Assembly: GCA_021018995.1 (NCBI GenBank)
Contig: CM037587.1
Location: 9,879,366-9,943,365, forward strand
Length of the DNA stretch: 64,000 nucleotides
Direction: 5' to 3'
Source of the DNA: Chloranthus sessilifolius
Taxonomy: Eukaryota > Streptophyta > Magnoliopsida > Chloranthales > Chloranthaceae
A program made the translations under genes and the position numbers. The notes below the pieces were generated by a model, which was given only the letters and a program-made list of their open reading frames with translations, did no database searches and was not told where the DNA came from. Each line of letters starts with the position of its first letter. The stretch's first letter is position 1. Of the stretch, positions 1-10,906 are shown piece by piece.

Positions 1-330
1 ATCTTGATTTCGCCGAAAGGATCCCATGTACCAGTCTCTATCAAGCTCAACTTTCCTTGCACTAACAACATGAACAAGTACGAAGCTTGTGTCACCGATT
101 TGCAGGCGGCTCTTGATCTGAATATAACTCACCTCTGAGTATTCGGCGATTCGCAGTTGATCATATGTCAGATGAATGGTGACTGGAAGACGAAAGACGA
201 GGAACTGATCCCTTACCATGAGCACCTTGAGGATCTGATAGCTTGCTTCAAAGATATGACATTCTCATATGTCCCCCGGATAAGGAATCGCTTCGCCGAC
301 GCACTCGCAACGTTGACATCAATGATAGAA
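1..330 (+). pseudogene. Tat-lineage second RNase H domain (partial)
   Basis: Frame 1 from the first base shows an RNase H fold: ISPKGSH, then NKYEACVTDLQAALDL, VFGDSQLIICQMNGDW and ADALATLTSM. The K-YEAC, GDSQLI and ADALA motifs match the archaeal-type RNase H that Tat elements carry in addition to the usual gypsy one; it would remove the RNA strand of the RNA-DNA hybrid. A TGA at 136-138 breaks the frame just before VFGDS. The N-terminus is outside the window. Confidence 0.8.
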
Positions 331-479
331 ATCTCGTTTGGTGCTGAGATGAAGCCAATCATGATCGAGCAAAGAAATGAGCCGGCTTTCTTCCTCCAGA
401 TTGAGGAACTTACAAAGCCTCATGATGAGATACCTTGGTTCTCAGATATCAAGAATTTCCTCGAGACACTAACTTTTTC

Positions 480-1672
480 TGAGGGTACATCCAAGGAGGA
501 CCGACGAACCATTCAACATCTAGCGGCAGGCTACGTCATTTGTGGGGAATGCCTTTACAAGCGATCCTATAATAACATCTTACTCGGGTGCCTTACTAGA
601 AGTGAAGCGATTAATATTATGAAGGAGATCCATGAAGGAGTATGCGGAGCCCACGCCAATGGTTACCTGCTTGCTAAGAAAATTTTGCGACAGGGATACT
701 TTTGGACCACTATGGAATCAGATTGCTGCAAACATGTTCAGAAATGCTACAAGTGTCAGGAACACTCCGGTCTGATACACGCTCCTGCCATCGATCTTCA
801 CTGCATGACCACTCCTTGGCCATTTGCTACCTGGGGGTCGGAATGATTAATCCGAAAGCATCAAACGAGCATCGATTCATCCTCATCGCCATTGAATACT
901 TTATCAAGTGGGTAGAAGAGGCATCATACGCCAACATCACAGCCAGTCACGTCGAGAAGTTTCTCAAGAGTAATATTGTGTGCTGATTTGGAGTACCCAA
1001 GGATATCATCACAGATAATGGCACAAATTTTTCAAATAAGCGCATTCGAGCCTTTCGCGAGCAATACAAGATCAAGCACCATCGTTCATCACCTTATCGG
1101 CCTCAAACTAATGGAGCCATAGAAGCTGCTAACAAGACAGTCATCCGCATCCTTGAGAAAATGGTCGTCACTTATCGAGATTGGAGCGAAATGTTACCAT
1201 TTGCTTTGTGGGCCTACAGAACGTCAATTTGTACCGCTACAGGGGCAATACCATTCTCCCTTATGTATGGAACTGAGGCCATCCTACCAGTTGAGGTTGA
1301 AGTACCCTCGCTCTGAATCCTTATGGAATCATACTTACCCGAAGCAGAGAGAGAGATCTCACTTCGAACAATTAAACTTATTGGACGAGAAGAGACTCCT
1401 AGCCTTGTGTCACACTCAAGTTTACCAGGGGCGAATTGCACGCGCTTACAATAAACGTGTCCGCGGTCGAGATCTAAAGGTAGGAGACACTGTGTTGAAG
1501 AGGATCTTCCCATTCCTCCATGCCGATTCGAGAGGAAAGTTTAAGCCGAACTGGGAAGAACCTTATGTCGTTCGAGAGGTACTACCGGGATACGCCATCC
1601 TCCTCACCACCATGGACGGAGATCATCTTCCTGAGCCTATCAATGCTTGATATGTTCGACGGTTCTACACTT
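480..1672 (+). pseudogene. Tat-a integrase (degenerate)
   Basis: The integrase would insert element cDNA into the genome. An HHCC zinc finger lies at about 625-770 (IHEGVCGAHANG, then CYKCQEH). The DDE core follows in another frame from about 840: FILIAIEYFIKWVE, ITDNGTNF with the second catalytic Asp, and NGAIEAANK with the Glu. The first Asp region is lost in the frameshift near 840. In-frame stops are at about 984 and 1314, and a second frameshift near 1370 restores the C-terminal part (VRGRDLKVGDTVLKRI, KFKPNWEEPYVV). Clearly non-functional. Confidence 0.85.
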
Positions 1673-3042
1673 AGTCTATCGCGATAAGGTAAGTATTGGT
1701 GAAATAGATACGGGACTGCTTAAGAACCACCCAAAAGAGGCCATCATTTTAAGCATAATAGTAAAAAAGAATCCCCAAAAATGATGATATCCTTTGCTAC
1801 CCCATTTTGAGCCTAGGCCTTTCTTTTAATGAACCACTTCCTTGAAAAAAAAAGTATGTACATATATAAAAAAAAAGAGAGGAAGTAAAGTCCCCATCAA
1901 AATCCAAAAAAAAATTAGAAAAAGTAAAACCTCAAAAAGAGATTGTCTAAAATAAGATAAAGAAAAAAGAAAAAAATTAGAAGAATCATGGGACATGTAC
2001 AGTAAAGCCCCCAAGGAAGAAAGTATGTTGAGAAAACTGAAGCCGTATCAAGGATACCTTCAAATCCTAACCTAACCCATGACCAAGCTACACCCTGAAG
2101 AAAGCCCTCTTTTTAGGTTCACAAGCAGTCATAATGTCTGTTAAGTCAACACAAGCCGAGTTGTGACGACACCAGGGCCCCATCCAGCCGGCTATGATGG
2201 AATCGATATCTATGTCGTGGCTTTTGAAAAAATGAAAGAAAAAAAATGAAAAATAAAATAAAATAAAAAAATACAAGCTTAAAGCAAGATGGACGTGGTG
2301 AAAATCCGAAAGGGCACTACGGGAAAAAATAGCAAGTTTGTGCGGACCAGGTGAAAACCCGAAAGGGCGTTTGGGATATGAGAGCTAAACCCATGGACGT
2401 TGTAAAAACCCGAAAGGGCACCATGGGTAAAAAGGGAGATAAGAAAGAATTAAAAAGAAAAGAAAGGTTTGGACTGATTGAGAAGATTAATGTTTGAGGA
2501 GCCCTCTTGGGCTGCTTATGTTAGTTCAAATCGGGTCCCAACCAAGTGTGTCTTCAGAACTGCTTTGTCAAACGTATGACTTAAGGTAAGGAGAAAGGTT
2601 TGACTCAATCCGAAGGGATGGATGCTCCAGTATTGATAAAACTGTTAAAATTCTCTCAGACTCAACCATTCGAAAGAGGGGCCTCTCATGTCAACACTCT
2701 CCGCTTGCTCTAGACGATCAGCAACAGGCTGCTCAGTCAATAGTCAGGCCTCATACTAGGGAGAAGACTGAACCAAATCTCCCTGCTCCATATCACACAT
2801 CAGCATCGACTGACGTGTCTCCCAAAGAGTAGCAATCCGGTCTATGTCCCCAGAGGACCCCTAGAAAAGATCAAGTCACATAGTGGGGGTTTTGCCTCAC
2901 AAGGCACCTGTTGAGAGTAGTCGAACTGACGTAACACTCAGAATGGGAAGTAGAAGGTGCTACCAGTGAATCCTATAAGGCTGATGCCCTCATGATCTCT
3001 GGAATGAACTATTGGGAAGGTCCGGTCCAACCAGGGAAGCCT
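1673..3042 (+). other. Tat-a 3' non-coding region
   Basis: No coding signal is seen on either strand. Long A-rich and AG-rich stretches lie at about 1850-1990 and 2225-2270. A short tandem repeat (annotated separately) lies in the middle. This fits the 3' untranslated region that follows integrase in Tat elements. Confidence 0.6.
2291..2427 (+). repeat. Three-unit tandem repeat with CCGAAAGGGC core
   Basis: Three units about 52 bp apart each begin GGAC and contain GTGAAAA or GTAAAAA, then (C/T)CCGAAAGGGC, then a GGG-ending tail (units near 2291, 2344 and 2395). Minisatellites of this kind are common downstream of pol in Tat elements. No function can be assigned. Confidence 0.75.
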
Positions 3043-4420
3043 CTAGATCAACTCAGCGCTAGTCAACCAAAGCTTTAGAGTCGACAAATCACCCTGCGGA
3101 AGCAAGTGACACCTACTCAAAAAGCACTGAGCCACCTCACCTCGGGCAATATAAAAGCATGGCACAGGCCCCAAGATAGCGAGATGCTCGCCTAACCAGA
3201 CCTGAAGCAGTAAGGGACACCCCCGAAGGCTCTCCACCTTGCCCAGAGCAAATGCATCAAGGCGTCAGTATAGTTCAACAATGACCAAGTGCATCACTGA
3301 TCGGCCCTCCACCAACTCAGTCAAAACATCGCAAAGAGCCAGGGAGAAGCTCTCTCCCCCAGTGAAGAAAAGGGCTTCTGAAATGAGACCGAGAGCAAAA
3401 GCTTTTGCGTTGAAGATGTTCCTAACCGACAATTTTCGAAGACTTTCGTCACTGAAAAGTTCTTTGAGGAATTTTAGCGAACACCATGTGGCCCCCTCAA
3501 TGATACTTTTCTCATACTCAAATTTCTTCGAGCCTAGAGTAAGATGAACGGATTTGGAGTAGTCCGACCGCAGCGTAACTCTTGCGAGGCCCCTATGAAG
3601 CTTCAAGCTAGACAAATTGGATAGCTCCTCGAGGGTTGGAGTTAAGCTCCCGCTTCCCAAAACGAAATACATGGAAATTTACATCCCAAAACGAAGCGGC
3701 AGCCATGGGTCAAGAAATCGTCCGATACCAATACGTATCGGTTTTGGACTTGGGCGGTACGATACAAAGGCATTATATCGTACCCCCTTAAAAACAATGT
3801 ACTTATCGTCCAATACGGGCAATGTATCGCCCGTATCGGACGATACAAACGATACATTGAAATTATCAAACAATAATTTCAATGTATCGTCCGATAATAT
3901 GTATATATATATTTTTTCCGATTGTGTAGACAATCGAAATTTTATTTTATTTTATTTTTTCCGATTGTCTAGACAATGGATAGCGACTGTGTAGACAATC
4001 GAATTTTTTTTTTTTTTTTTATTGTCTACACAATCGATGGCAATTGTCTACACAGTCGCCATCGATTGTATAGACAATAGTAAAAAAAAAAAATTCAATG
4101 TATCAAACCGATACATTCAATGTATCGCCGATACCCGATACGTATCGTCCTAGAGGTAAGGATGATACGTATCGGTTTACCGATATTTTGATCCTTGGCG
4201 GTAGCATAAAGAAGGTCCCACCGTAGAAGAACACCAAGGAAGGAGGGGAGGCGAGATAAGCCGAGCCGCTCGAGCTCAACAAGCTTGCTCTCATTTAAAC
4301 TCCCAAACCAACTTCTAAGAAAATTGGGCCCCAAGTATGAGGAGATGAGTAAATTGGGTCCGGGCCCTCCATGTAAGGGAGGGTTGGGAAGCGGGCCCAT
4401 AGACGTACAAAGATCTTTCA
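3043..4420 (-). pseudogene. Antisense DUF7745-like gene remnant, split by a MITE
   Basis: Read on the minus strand, upstream residues (FLRSWFGSLNE, LLRWDLLYAT) are followed after the MITE by ASFWDVNFHVFRFG, then in a shifted frame LTPTLEELSNL. The frame then runs about 130 residues to a TGA at 3265-3267. In the same frame it continues RRLDAFALGK-like through CPLLLQVWLGEHL to a stop at 3043. The FWD, F-FG, LTPTLEE and LLQ-W-EHL order matches a plant retrotransposon-associated domain (DUF7745, related to plant mobile domains). Lesions seen: one MITE insertion, one frameshift, one in-frame stop. The true start is uncertain; an intron near 4460 is possible. Family assignment is from memory of motifs. 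Confidence 0.6.
3703..4199. mobile_element. Foldback MITE with imperfect terminal inverted repeats
   Basis: The left end CCATGGGTCAAGAAATCG pairs with the complement of the right end (CCAAGGATCAAAATATCG). Inside are many GATACGTATCG-type inverted motifs. At the centre, ATTGTCTACACAATCG and relatives recur at about 3920-4080, so nearly the whole unit can fold on itself. It interrupts the antisense DUF7745-like frame. The flanks GCTACCGCC and GCTGCCGCT (minus sense) could be a diverged 9-bp target duplication, which would suggest a Mutator-like origin. It has no coding capacity. Confidence 0.7.
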
Positions 4421-5065
4421 AGAATATGAAAATCGATGTAGGGTGATGGACCTACCTTTGGAAAACAAGAACAAAAAGAATCAGTCAAGAGGGCCAAGAC
4501 GAACAGAAAAGAGAAGGATTCTGGACTGGCTCGGTTATATAAGGACCCACAACTCCCTAGGTCAAGGCTGGCGCAACTAATAGTGGCGCCAGTGCTTTTT
4601 GTCCTAGAAATTTGCCTGGAGCAACTAATAGTTGCGCCAACACAAAATTCCCCATCCCTTTTCCTTCGAATTTTTGGAAATTTTTGTGAGCCATTGCTGG
4701 CCCCACAGCTTGCTAACCTGTTTTACCTGCTTTATAAAAATGGTTGCACCTAGGAAAAAAAAAAGGGGGGGGGGATCTAACAGTAGCAATTAATTTGACT
4801 CTAGTGCAAGAGGAGCCCACACCAAGATGTGTGACATAAAGGGCCACTTTTTACGAGTGATCATCAAAGATTTTCCTGCGAGCAATCAGATATATGCGAG
4901 AAAGAGATAGCATTGCAACCAAAAGAAAAGCACTAAACATGTCCAAACATAAAATTATCCGGCCAATGCCACAAATATCTCTTACAAAACTTTGTGAAAA
5001 TCCCAATAAAAGTTATCTCAAAAAGTGCTAAAATGTCTAAATTGTTCAAATGCAGAAACTAAGGC
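4421..5065. other. Spacer between the two antisense units
   Basis: No coding frame is supported. It contains the first pair of GGCGCAACTA/TAGTTGCGCC palindromes, an A8-12 run with a G run at about 4750-4775, and the sequence just past the stop of the antisense PMD gene. It may hold the promoter of the DUF7745-like unit and the polyadenylation region of the PMD gene; neither can be shown here. Confidence 0.5.
4570..4639. repeat. Palindrome pair A (GGCGCAACTA / TAGTTGCGCC type)
   Basis: Two near-perfect 21-22 bp palindromes at 4570-4591 and 4618-4639. Each reads roughly GGCGCAACTA, a central base, then TAGTTGCGCC. The pair lies just upstream of the antisense DUF7745-like unit. The same pair occurs at 8325-8394 and inside the LTR at 10472-10540. 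Confidence 0.85.
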
Positions 5066-7539
5066 CTAATCCATGTCCGTGCCCTTTAACTTCTTCCGCC
5101 GACGAGAGGATCCCTGGTAAGTCCACATATCCCCCACCTGGGACCAGGCCTGAGAAATCCTACCAAGCAAAGATCGCGACTCCTTGGCAAGCGCTCACTA
5201 CAAGTCAAGGCCAAAAGTCAGAGGTCAGGGCCAATTGACGGACAAGAGCGAAAAGTGAAGGAACCAATGACCGGAAAAGAGGAACTGCAGAATACTCACT
5301 GTCTCCACATCCCGAAGCTCCGCAATGCTACGATAATATGCTGCGTACTCCATAGCCAAATCAAAGTCCTACATTCAGAGGGATACAATGTCAGCTATCA
5401 GGGCAATCATAAAACATGTGCAAAAGGAGGCCGAAACAAGAAAGAGATGGGTCGTCAGAAGGCTTACCCCTGGGATCACCTCAGGAGGAGGGACACGGGC
5501 TGCTTCAGTGGAGATACGCGCCTGCCTATCCACGTCGGCACACAGGCCTAAGAGAAAGCTGTCATCAAGGCGTCGGAAGGTCCCGTAGACCACGGTTGGA
5601 TCACCCCCATGGGCACCAGCTTGAGAAATACCCGACGAACCAACATCGGAGGAACCCTCGCCCGAGGGACCCGCACTAGAGGGACCCTCACCTGAAGGAC
5701 CCGCCCCGGAGGAACCAGCGGTGCCCGTCGCTGCCCCGCCTTCATTATTTGAGCCACCCCCCTTGAGCAAACTGCGAACAAGACAAAATCTGCTTAGAAA
5801 GAACAAAGGCCAAATTAAAACAAAAGGAGACTAATCTAAAAAAAAAGAGGAGAGTTACCTGCCCGAGTGGGCTGCCAAATGCAAGAAAATTAACGCTAGG
5901 GACGAAGCGCGGCAAGATGAACAGATACGGCAAACACTCATACCATATGTGATAATCTCCGGGTACAAGAAGGGCATTGATGGGAAGCCCATTATTAAGG
6001 AAGGCCACTGTGACCTCCTCAACACTACCCACAGGACCCATGACATCGGCGGGAGGGTCCATGGTTATGGCGTGATAACCCTGATACTGGTGCACCACCC
6101 GCTCCCCCAAATAGTAAACCCTCGCCCATGCCCCATAAAAGAAAACAATGCGGCAGTTATTGAGAAGGCGCGATGGACCTATGGCTGCCCGGTCCCAAAA
6201 GGCAGAGTTGAGGTATGGATCATGGAGGATCTGTCTAAGTCAAGAGATAACCAATCAATCAGACAAGCAACATAACAAATTAGGGAGAATTTCTGAGCTG
6301 AAGTAAACAGAGTTGAAAAGGGCTTTACCTCCTCAGGGACCATCAGGTCAAGTTGGGACCTCAAGCCCATCTCTAGGTGCTTCAGGCCCACATCACGACG
6401 TCGGGCATGGTTCCAGTTGCTAATAAGAGGATAGGTGAATGCATCCGAGTGGAGGAGTGGGCTCCCAGGATGAAAGTGGTGATACCCCCATAACTAAGAA
6501 AAGCAGTGCGCAAGATAACAAGTCAGTAACACACAAAGACCATCCAAGTAGAACTGATAAAAGCAAAAGGTAGGGGATTACCTCTAGGGCCACCCAAAAG
6601 CCAACGACGGATTTGGCTTCCCCGATAGTGGCCCGGGCTATGCCATACATCAACCGAGCGTATCCAACCCCGCCCCAATCATGCCTATGGACGTCGCCCC
6701 AATTATCCATGACGCTCAACAACGCTAGGCTGACTCAGCCATTGCTCGCATTGGTAAAAAGGGTCTTACCCAGCAGAAGCAGGAGAGTGATGCGGGCCAA
6801 GACGATCGCCCGCTCGGGCGTAATGTAAAGCACCCCTATCTGGCTGCCCCAGATCCACCAACTCATCAGCCGTATAGAGCGTGGATAGCCAGGTCATCTT
6901 GACCTCGATGCCATGTATCTGCCCACGAGGGGGATACACCCCTATCATCCGGATAATGTCCTCCTTGCTCGGCATTGCGAGACTAGCTATCGGTATGCCC
7001 CCCACCCGGATGCCAGTAATCATTGCCCAATCAACGGGCGTCAAGGCCATCTCAGCATACGACATATGAAAGGTCATCGTCTGAGGGCGGAGCCGCTCAA
7101 TCAATGCCATTAGATACACGACATTGGCCCTCATAGCGGGGCAAGACAGAAACTCCCCAAAGCCTACCTGCGACAGCAAGAACTTCACCAAGGGGGGGGA
7201 CATAGAGGTAGAAATCATGAAAATCAAGCCATCCCTCGCGGAATACGATAGAGGGAAGGTCCTGCATCCAAAGAAAAGCGCATCAGATGAAGGAAAAGAA
7301 GCGGAATTGCACAAAAGAAAGAAATTGAACCTATCTCTTACCCTGCCTGCTATGCCAAAATTAGAAATGTAGATATACTGTTGATGTAGGAGGCCGACTC
7401 GGGCAGCCTTGCCCTGCGTTTCGAGCCAAGGGCCCGCTTTTCGCTCTACCCAAATGAACTGCTCCCCTCGTGGACCGTATACTACCTCAGGTCCCTCCTC
7501 ATGGCCCTCCTCGGGGACATGCTCATCACCACCCGACAT
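5066..7539 (-). pseudogene. Antisense seven-exon plant mobile domain (PMD) gene carried by Tat-a
   Basis: Start ATG at 7539 (MSGGDEHVPEEGHEEG). Proposed exons, minus strand: 7539-7342, 7261-6582, 6493-6329, 6230-5859, 5771-5468, 5368-5300, 5197-5066. Donors are GTAAG/GTAAT/GTAAA/GTAAC/GTGAG types and acceptors are AG. PMD hallmarks are FHMSYAEMALTPVDWAMITGI, then GKTLFTNASNG, VMDNWGDVHRHDWGG, ARLMYGIARA, GFWVALE joined to a W-Y-HFHPG exon, and GERVVHQYQGYHAI. Exon 5 is Gly/Ser/Pro rich (GPSGEGPSS repeats); the last exon is basic (SSRRRKKLKGTDMD). Lesions: a frameshift near 6835-6845, a TGA after TNASNG, and phase mismatches at exons 5 and 7. PMD proteins are linked to transposon genes and, when domesticated, to silencing; no function is claimed here. 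Confidence 0.68.
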
Positions 7540-7673
7540 GCTGAGGCAACGAAAGCAATCACATCAGAGCAGATTAGTGATAAAAAAAAAAAAATCTTTT
7601 TATGCTACACTACTAAGGAAGGTAAGTAGTGCTCGCCCTTTTTCTTTTAGAAACCAAGGTATACACACAAAAA
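7540..7673 (-). other. Upstream sequence of the antisense PMD gene
   Basis: Short A-rich stretch immediately 5' of the PMD ATG (minus sense), between the start codon and the minisatellite. It is a plausible 5' untranslated region. No TATA box is clear enough to call. Confidence 0.35.
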
Positions 7674-8060
7674 TAAAAAACCAAAAAAAAAATCCCTTTA
7701 CTTCATTTGCAAAGATAAAAAAACCAAAAAAAATCCCTTTACTTAATTTGCAAAAAATTAAAATAAAACAAAAAAAAAATCCCTTTACTTCATTTGCAAA
7801 AAATAAAAATAAACCAAAAAAAATCCTTTTACTTCATTTGGAAAAAAATAAAAAATAAAACCAAAAAAAATCCCTTTACTTCATTTGCAAAAATAAAAAA
7901 AATAAAAAATAAAATCCCTTTACTTTATTTTGCAAAATAAAAAATAAAAACAAAAAAAAAATCCCTTTACTTTATTTTCAAAAATAAAAATAAAAACAAA
8001 AGATCCCTCTACTTTATTTTCAAAAATAAAAACAAAACCAAAAAATCCCTTTACTTAAAA
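7674..8060 (+). repeat. A-rich minisatellite, about nine ATCCCTTTACTT units
   Basis: About nine units of roughly 40-50 bp, each an ATCCCTTTACTT core, then TTTGCAAAA or TTTTCAAAA, then a long A/AAT tract. Unit length varies through the A tracts. Spurious Lys/Asn-rich reading frames across it are by-products. Minisatellites of this kind are usual in Tat 3' regions. Confidence 0.85.
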
Positions 8061-8324
8061 AAAAAGAAAAAAGAAGAAGCAAGAAAAATAAAATAAAATG
8101 GGTTTTAAATGGTTATCTTTCAAGGAAAAAAGGGTCTTAGATCTAGCGCGGGCCGGCAATCGATTGGCACAAGCAAGCAATGGCAATGAGACACACGTAG
8201 AGGCAATATAAAGGAACCCTAAGAAGGTCATTTTTCGGTTTTAAAGAGAAGTAGGGCGAAATTTTTTGAAAACATACCCTATAGCTCGAACCCGGGCTGT
8301 TTAAATTGCTCCCCAGCCAAGCTT

Positions 8325-8394
8325 GGCGCAACTATTAGTTGCGCCAAGCAATTTTGGGCCCCCTTTTGGCTTGGCATAACTAATAGTTGCGCCA
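8325..8394. repeat. Palindrome pair B (GGCGCAACTA / TAGTTGCGCC type)
   Basis: Two copies at 8325-8346 and 8373-8394. The first is a near-perfect palindrome flanked by GCTT and AAGC. The pair lies about 0.8 kb upstream of the antisense PMD start codon, so it is in or near that unit's promoter region. Confidence 0.85.
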
Positions 8395-10050
8395 ACCACT
8401 TATGGTCGGGTCTTGGGTCTAGTACGGGCCGCTTGCATGGCCCGGTACCCTCCTTCTCGTTGCTTGTTACTCCCGACAGATGCACGTGCTTTCAAGTGGT
8501 GTGTCGATCCTCATTCGACCTATATGGGAAGCCGTGCTAAGAATAAAGTGGATCGAGAGCAATAGGTGTCCCGATCCTACATAAAAAAATATAAAAAGTC
8601 TAAAAAATGATGAAAAAATCCCCACAGAAAAGCCAAAAAGATATCTCACATAAAATGTTAGAGTAATTCGCATAAAATAATAACTCTCAAAAAAATAAAG
8701 AATATTAACTTTGAAAAAACCACATAAAATAATAAATTTGAAAATCTAAAAAAAAATCACATAAAATGATAGAAAAATCACAAAAATAAATAATAACCTA
8801 TTTGTATTTCCCCACAGAGTACGCACATGCATAACGTGGTAAAATGTCAATGTTTTATCAGCAATGCAGCTGTGCCATATTAAAGTCTCGAGTCTAATGT
8901 TCGCCTTGGATCTTTGGATCCTTCTTCAAAGTAGGAGCAATGGCGTCAATACCGATTAAACGTTCAATATTTTGATTAGGTTGACTCCATTGCTAAATAT
9001 TCGAGCTAAGCGTTCTGTTTTAGATTCATATGAACTTAAGTGTCTTAAGTTTCAGATTTTTTGTTGGAAAAGGTCAATTGTTGGTTGAAACCAACCTGTT
9101 GAGAATGAGATTACATATCAATTAAACTATGTGCAATCATGCATTTAAAAGGGTTCATTTTCCTTTTATTTTTCTGCAGGCTTAAAACTAGTATGGGCAA
9201 CGATATTCCTATAAAGTGTACGCCATGCATCGGGGTATCCGTATGATGGTCATTTGTTCCCATAAATTATACCTGGGCAGGTTCGGGTCGGGGCTTCCAT
9301 CGCTTTTGTTATTGCTTATTGCCCCTGATGGGTGCATGATTATGCATAGTTGAATGAGGTTTATGATCATTGTTGACAGAAACCAGGATTGGATGTCCCT
9401 TTAGGGAAATACTTAATGTTTGCCCAGACCTACTCAAGGTAGTTGAAGCTGGGTACTCTAGGTCATATTGATCCAGGGCATGCTTTCAAAAACGGCACGT
9501 CCTCCCAAAAAGTATTACGACTTCTATTCACTCCGCTCGGGTAGCCATGCTAAAAAAACTTCGAGATTGATGGGTTTGCCTAAAGACCTCGAACTTTGCT
9601 TTCAGTAGGGACACCCGCAAACAGTCAGATGGGGCAATCAAATGACTCGTAGGATTGAACGCAAACTGTGGAGCCTTGCGTAGTTTTGCTTAGCGCCTAT
9701 CTTTAAGTGTGGGTCAATCACCCCCATTACTTACGAAGCTGGTGTATTCAGAATGAATCTTAAACATCAAATACCTTCAAATCATCTCAAGAAGCGAATG
9801 TTTGACTTGACGTACAGGGCTTTCACAACTCATTCCACCTCGGTTATGCCCAGTAATGTCGCTAAGCGCTTGGGGATCGATTACCTTGAGAAACAAATGT
9901 TTAGCCTGACATTCAGGGCTTTCGTTTTCTCACCATATTACTCATCTGATGTTTGAAGTTCGTTCTGAATGCAGCAGGCCCGTCAGTAATGCCTTGAGCC
10001 TCTTCGGATGTCTCTTTTCTTTAACATTCGATCATTAGTGATCGAATACC
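8395..10050 (+). other. Tat-a distal 3' non-coding region
   Basis: No coding frame is supported. An AT-rich segment with repeated ACATAAAAT motifs lies at 8580-8800. Two related units about 100 bp apart, each with an AATGTTT...CAGGGCTTTC core, lie at about 9795-9930. The rest looks like unique element sequence leading to the polypurine tract. Confidence 0.55.
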
Positions 10051-10060
10051 AAAGAGGGGC
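10051..10060 (+). promoter_or_regulatory. Polypurine tract of Tat-a
   Basis: AAAGAGGGGC lies three bases before the LTR start TGTAGACACCC. This is the position of the plus-strand primer for reverse transcription in LTR elements. Confidence 0.75.
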
Positions 10061-10364
10061 ATCTGTAGACACCCAAATTTGGCCCAAGGCCTGATCAAAA
10101 TGTATTTCGAGAGAGGCATATTTTGAGCTTTTGATGGCATGTATGAAACCCTTAACCCTCAGGAATCCTCCTAGATCCCTTAGGAACCTATTCCGAACCC
10201 TTAGAAACCATCCCGAACCCTTAGAAACCAATCCTGACCCTTAAAACCTGTTCCGGGCTTGAACCGAATCTTTCCAAGCCATGGATGAGGAGTGGTGCAT
10301 TATGATCGACTAAGGCATTCTACTATGATCGAATCTCATACCATTGAAAAGTAGAGGTCGTCAG

Positions 10365-10419
10365 CTTTCCAACGGTCTAAGAATTGCCCCAATCAGAGCT
10401 GTGTACATAAAGTTATGGC
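10365..10419 (-). other. Shared 55-bp LTR block (Tat-a copy, inverted)
   Basis: Read on the minus strand it starts GCCATAACTT, has GATTG at positions 26-30, ATTCTTA at 36-42, and ends GTTGGAAAG at 47-55. The same 55-bp frame, without gaps, occurs in the T2 3' LTR, four times in the T3 LTRs, and in the Tat-b LTR. Confidence 0.8.
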
Positions 10420-10471
10420 AGTCCAACCCCGGAGGGCAAAAATATAATTTCAAATGGCCCCGTAGGGATTT

Positions 10472-10540
10472 GGCTCAACTAATAGTTGCGCCAGGCCATT
10501 TCTCCCCAGAAATGGTTTGGCCCAACTAATAGTTACGCCA
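10472..10540. repeat. Palindrome pair C inside the Tat-a LTR
   Basis: Two diverged copies at 10472-10493 and 10519-10540, of the same type as pairs A and B (central CAACTAATAGTT). They lie about 50 bp beyond the shared 55-bp block and about 360 bp before the LTR TATA box, so in U3. Confidence 0.85.
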
Positions 10541-10898
10541 ACATTAAAGTGGACCCCACCTCGGGGAGCCAACTTTCAGGCTACCGTGCTGCATTATTTT
10601 ACTGTGGATATGTCTGGCTTATGAACAGTGATCTCTGGTTTTACCTCGAATTTCGTATCTAGGATTTGATTTGATTGACCACTTGGGTCTTTGGAGTGTG
10701 TTTTGATAGTTCTGTTGCACCCTTTTACACCTTATTTGCAATCTCTTAAGTGACTTAAGGCCCCATCCTGTCATCCACCATTGGAGGACTTTCTCACATG
10801 TTTCAAGGCTCAAAAAAACCTAGGAAGCCTTAGATTTGAGATTACCTAATTGCTAACCCTAATTGGCACTTAAGTGGTCTTCTAACCCACCCATTTTT

Positions 10899-10906
10899 TA
10901 TAAATA
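10899..10906 (+). promoter_or_regulatory. TATA box of the Tat-a LTR
   Basis: TATAAATA followed by GAGCCCCCC lies about 835 bp into the LTR. The Tat-b LTR has TATAAATAG at the matching place (47622-47630), which supports it as the element's promoter. Confidence 0.65.

Noticed and set aside
7409-7858. 149-residue Lys/Asn-rich plus-strand frame
   Set aside because: Made of the antisense of PMD exon 1 plus the A-rich minisatellite.
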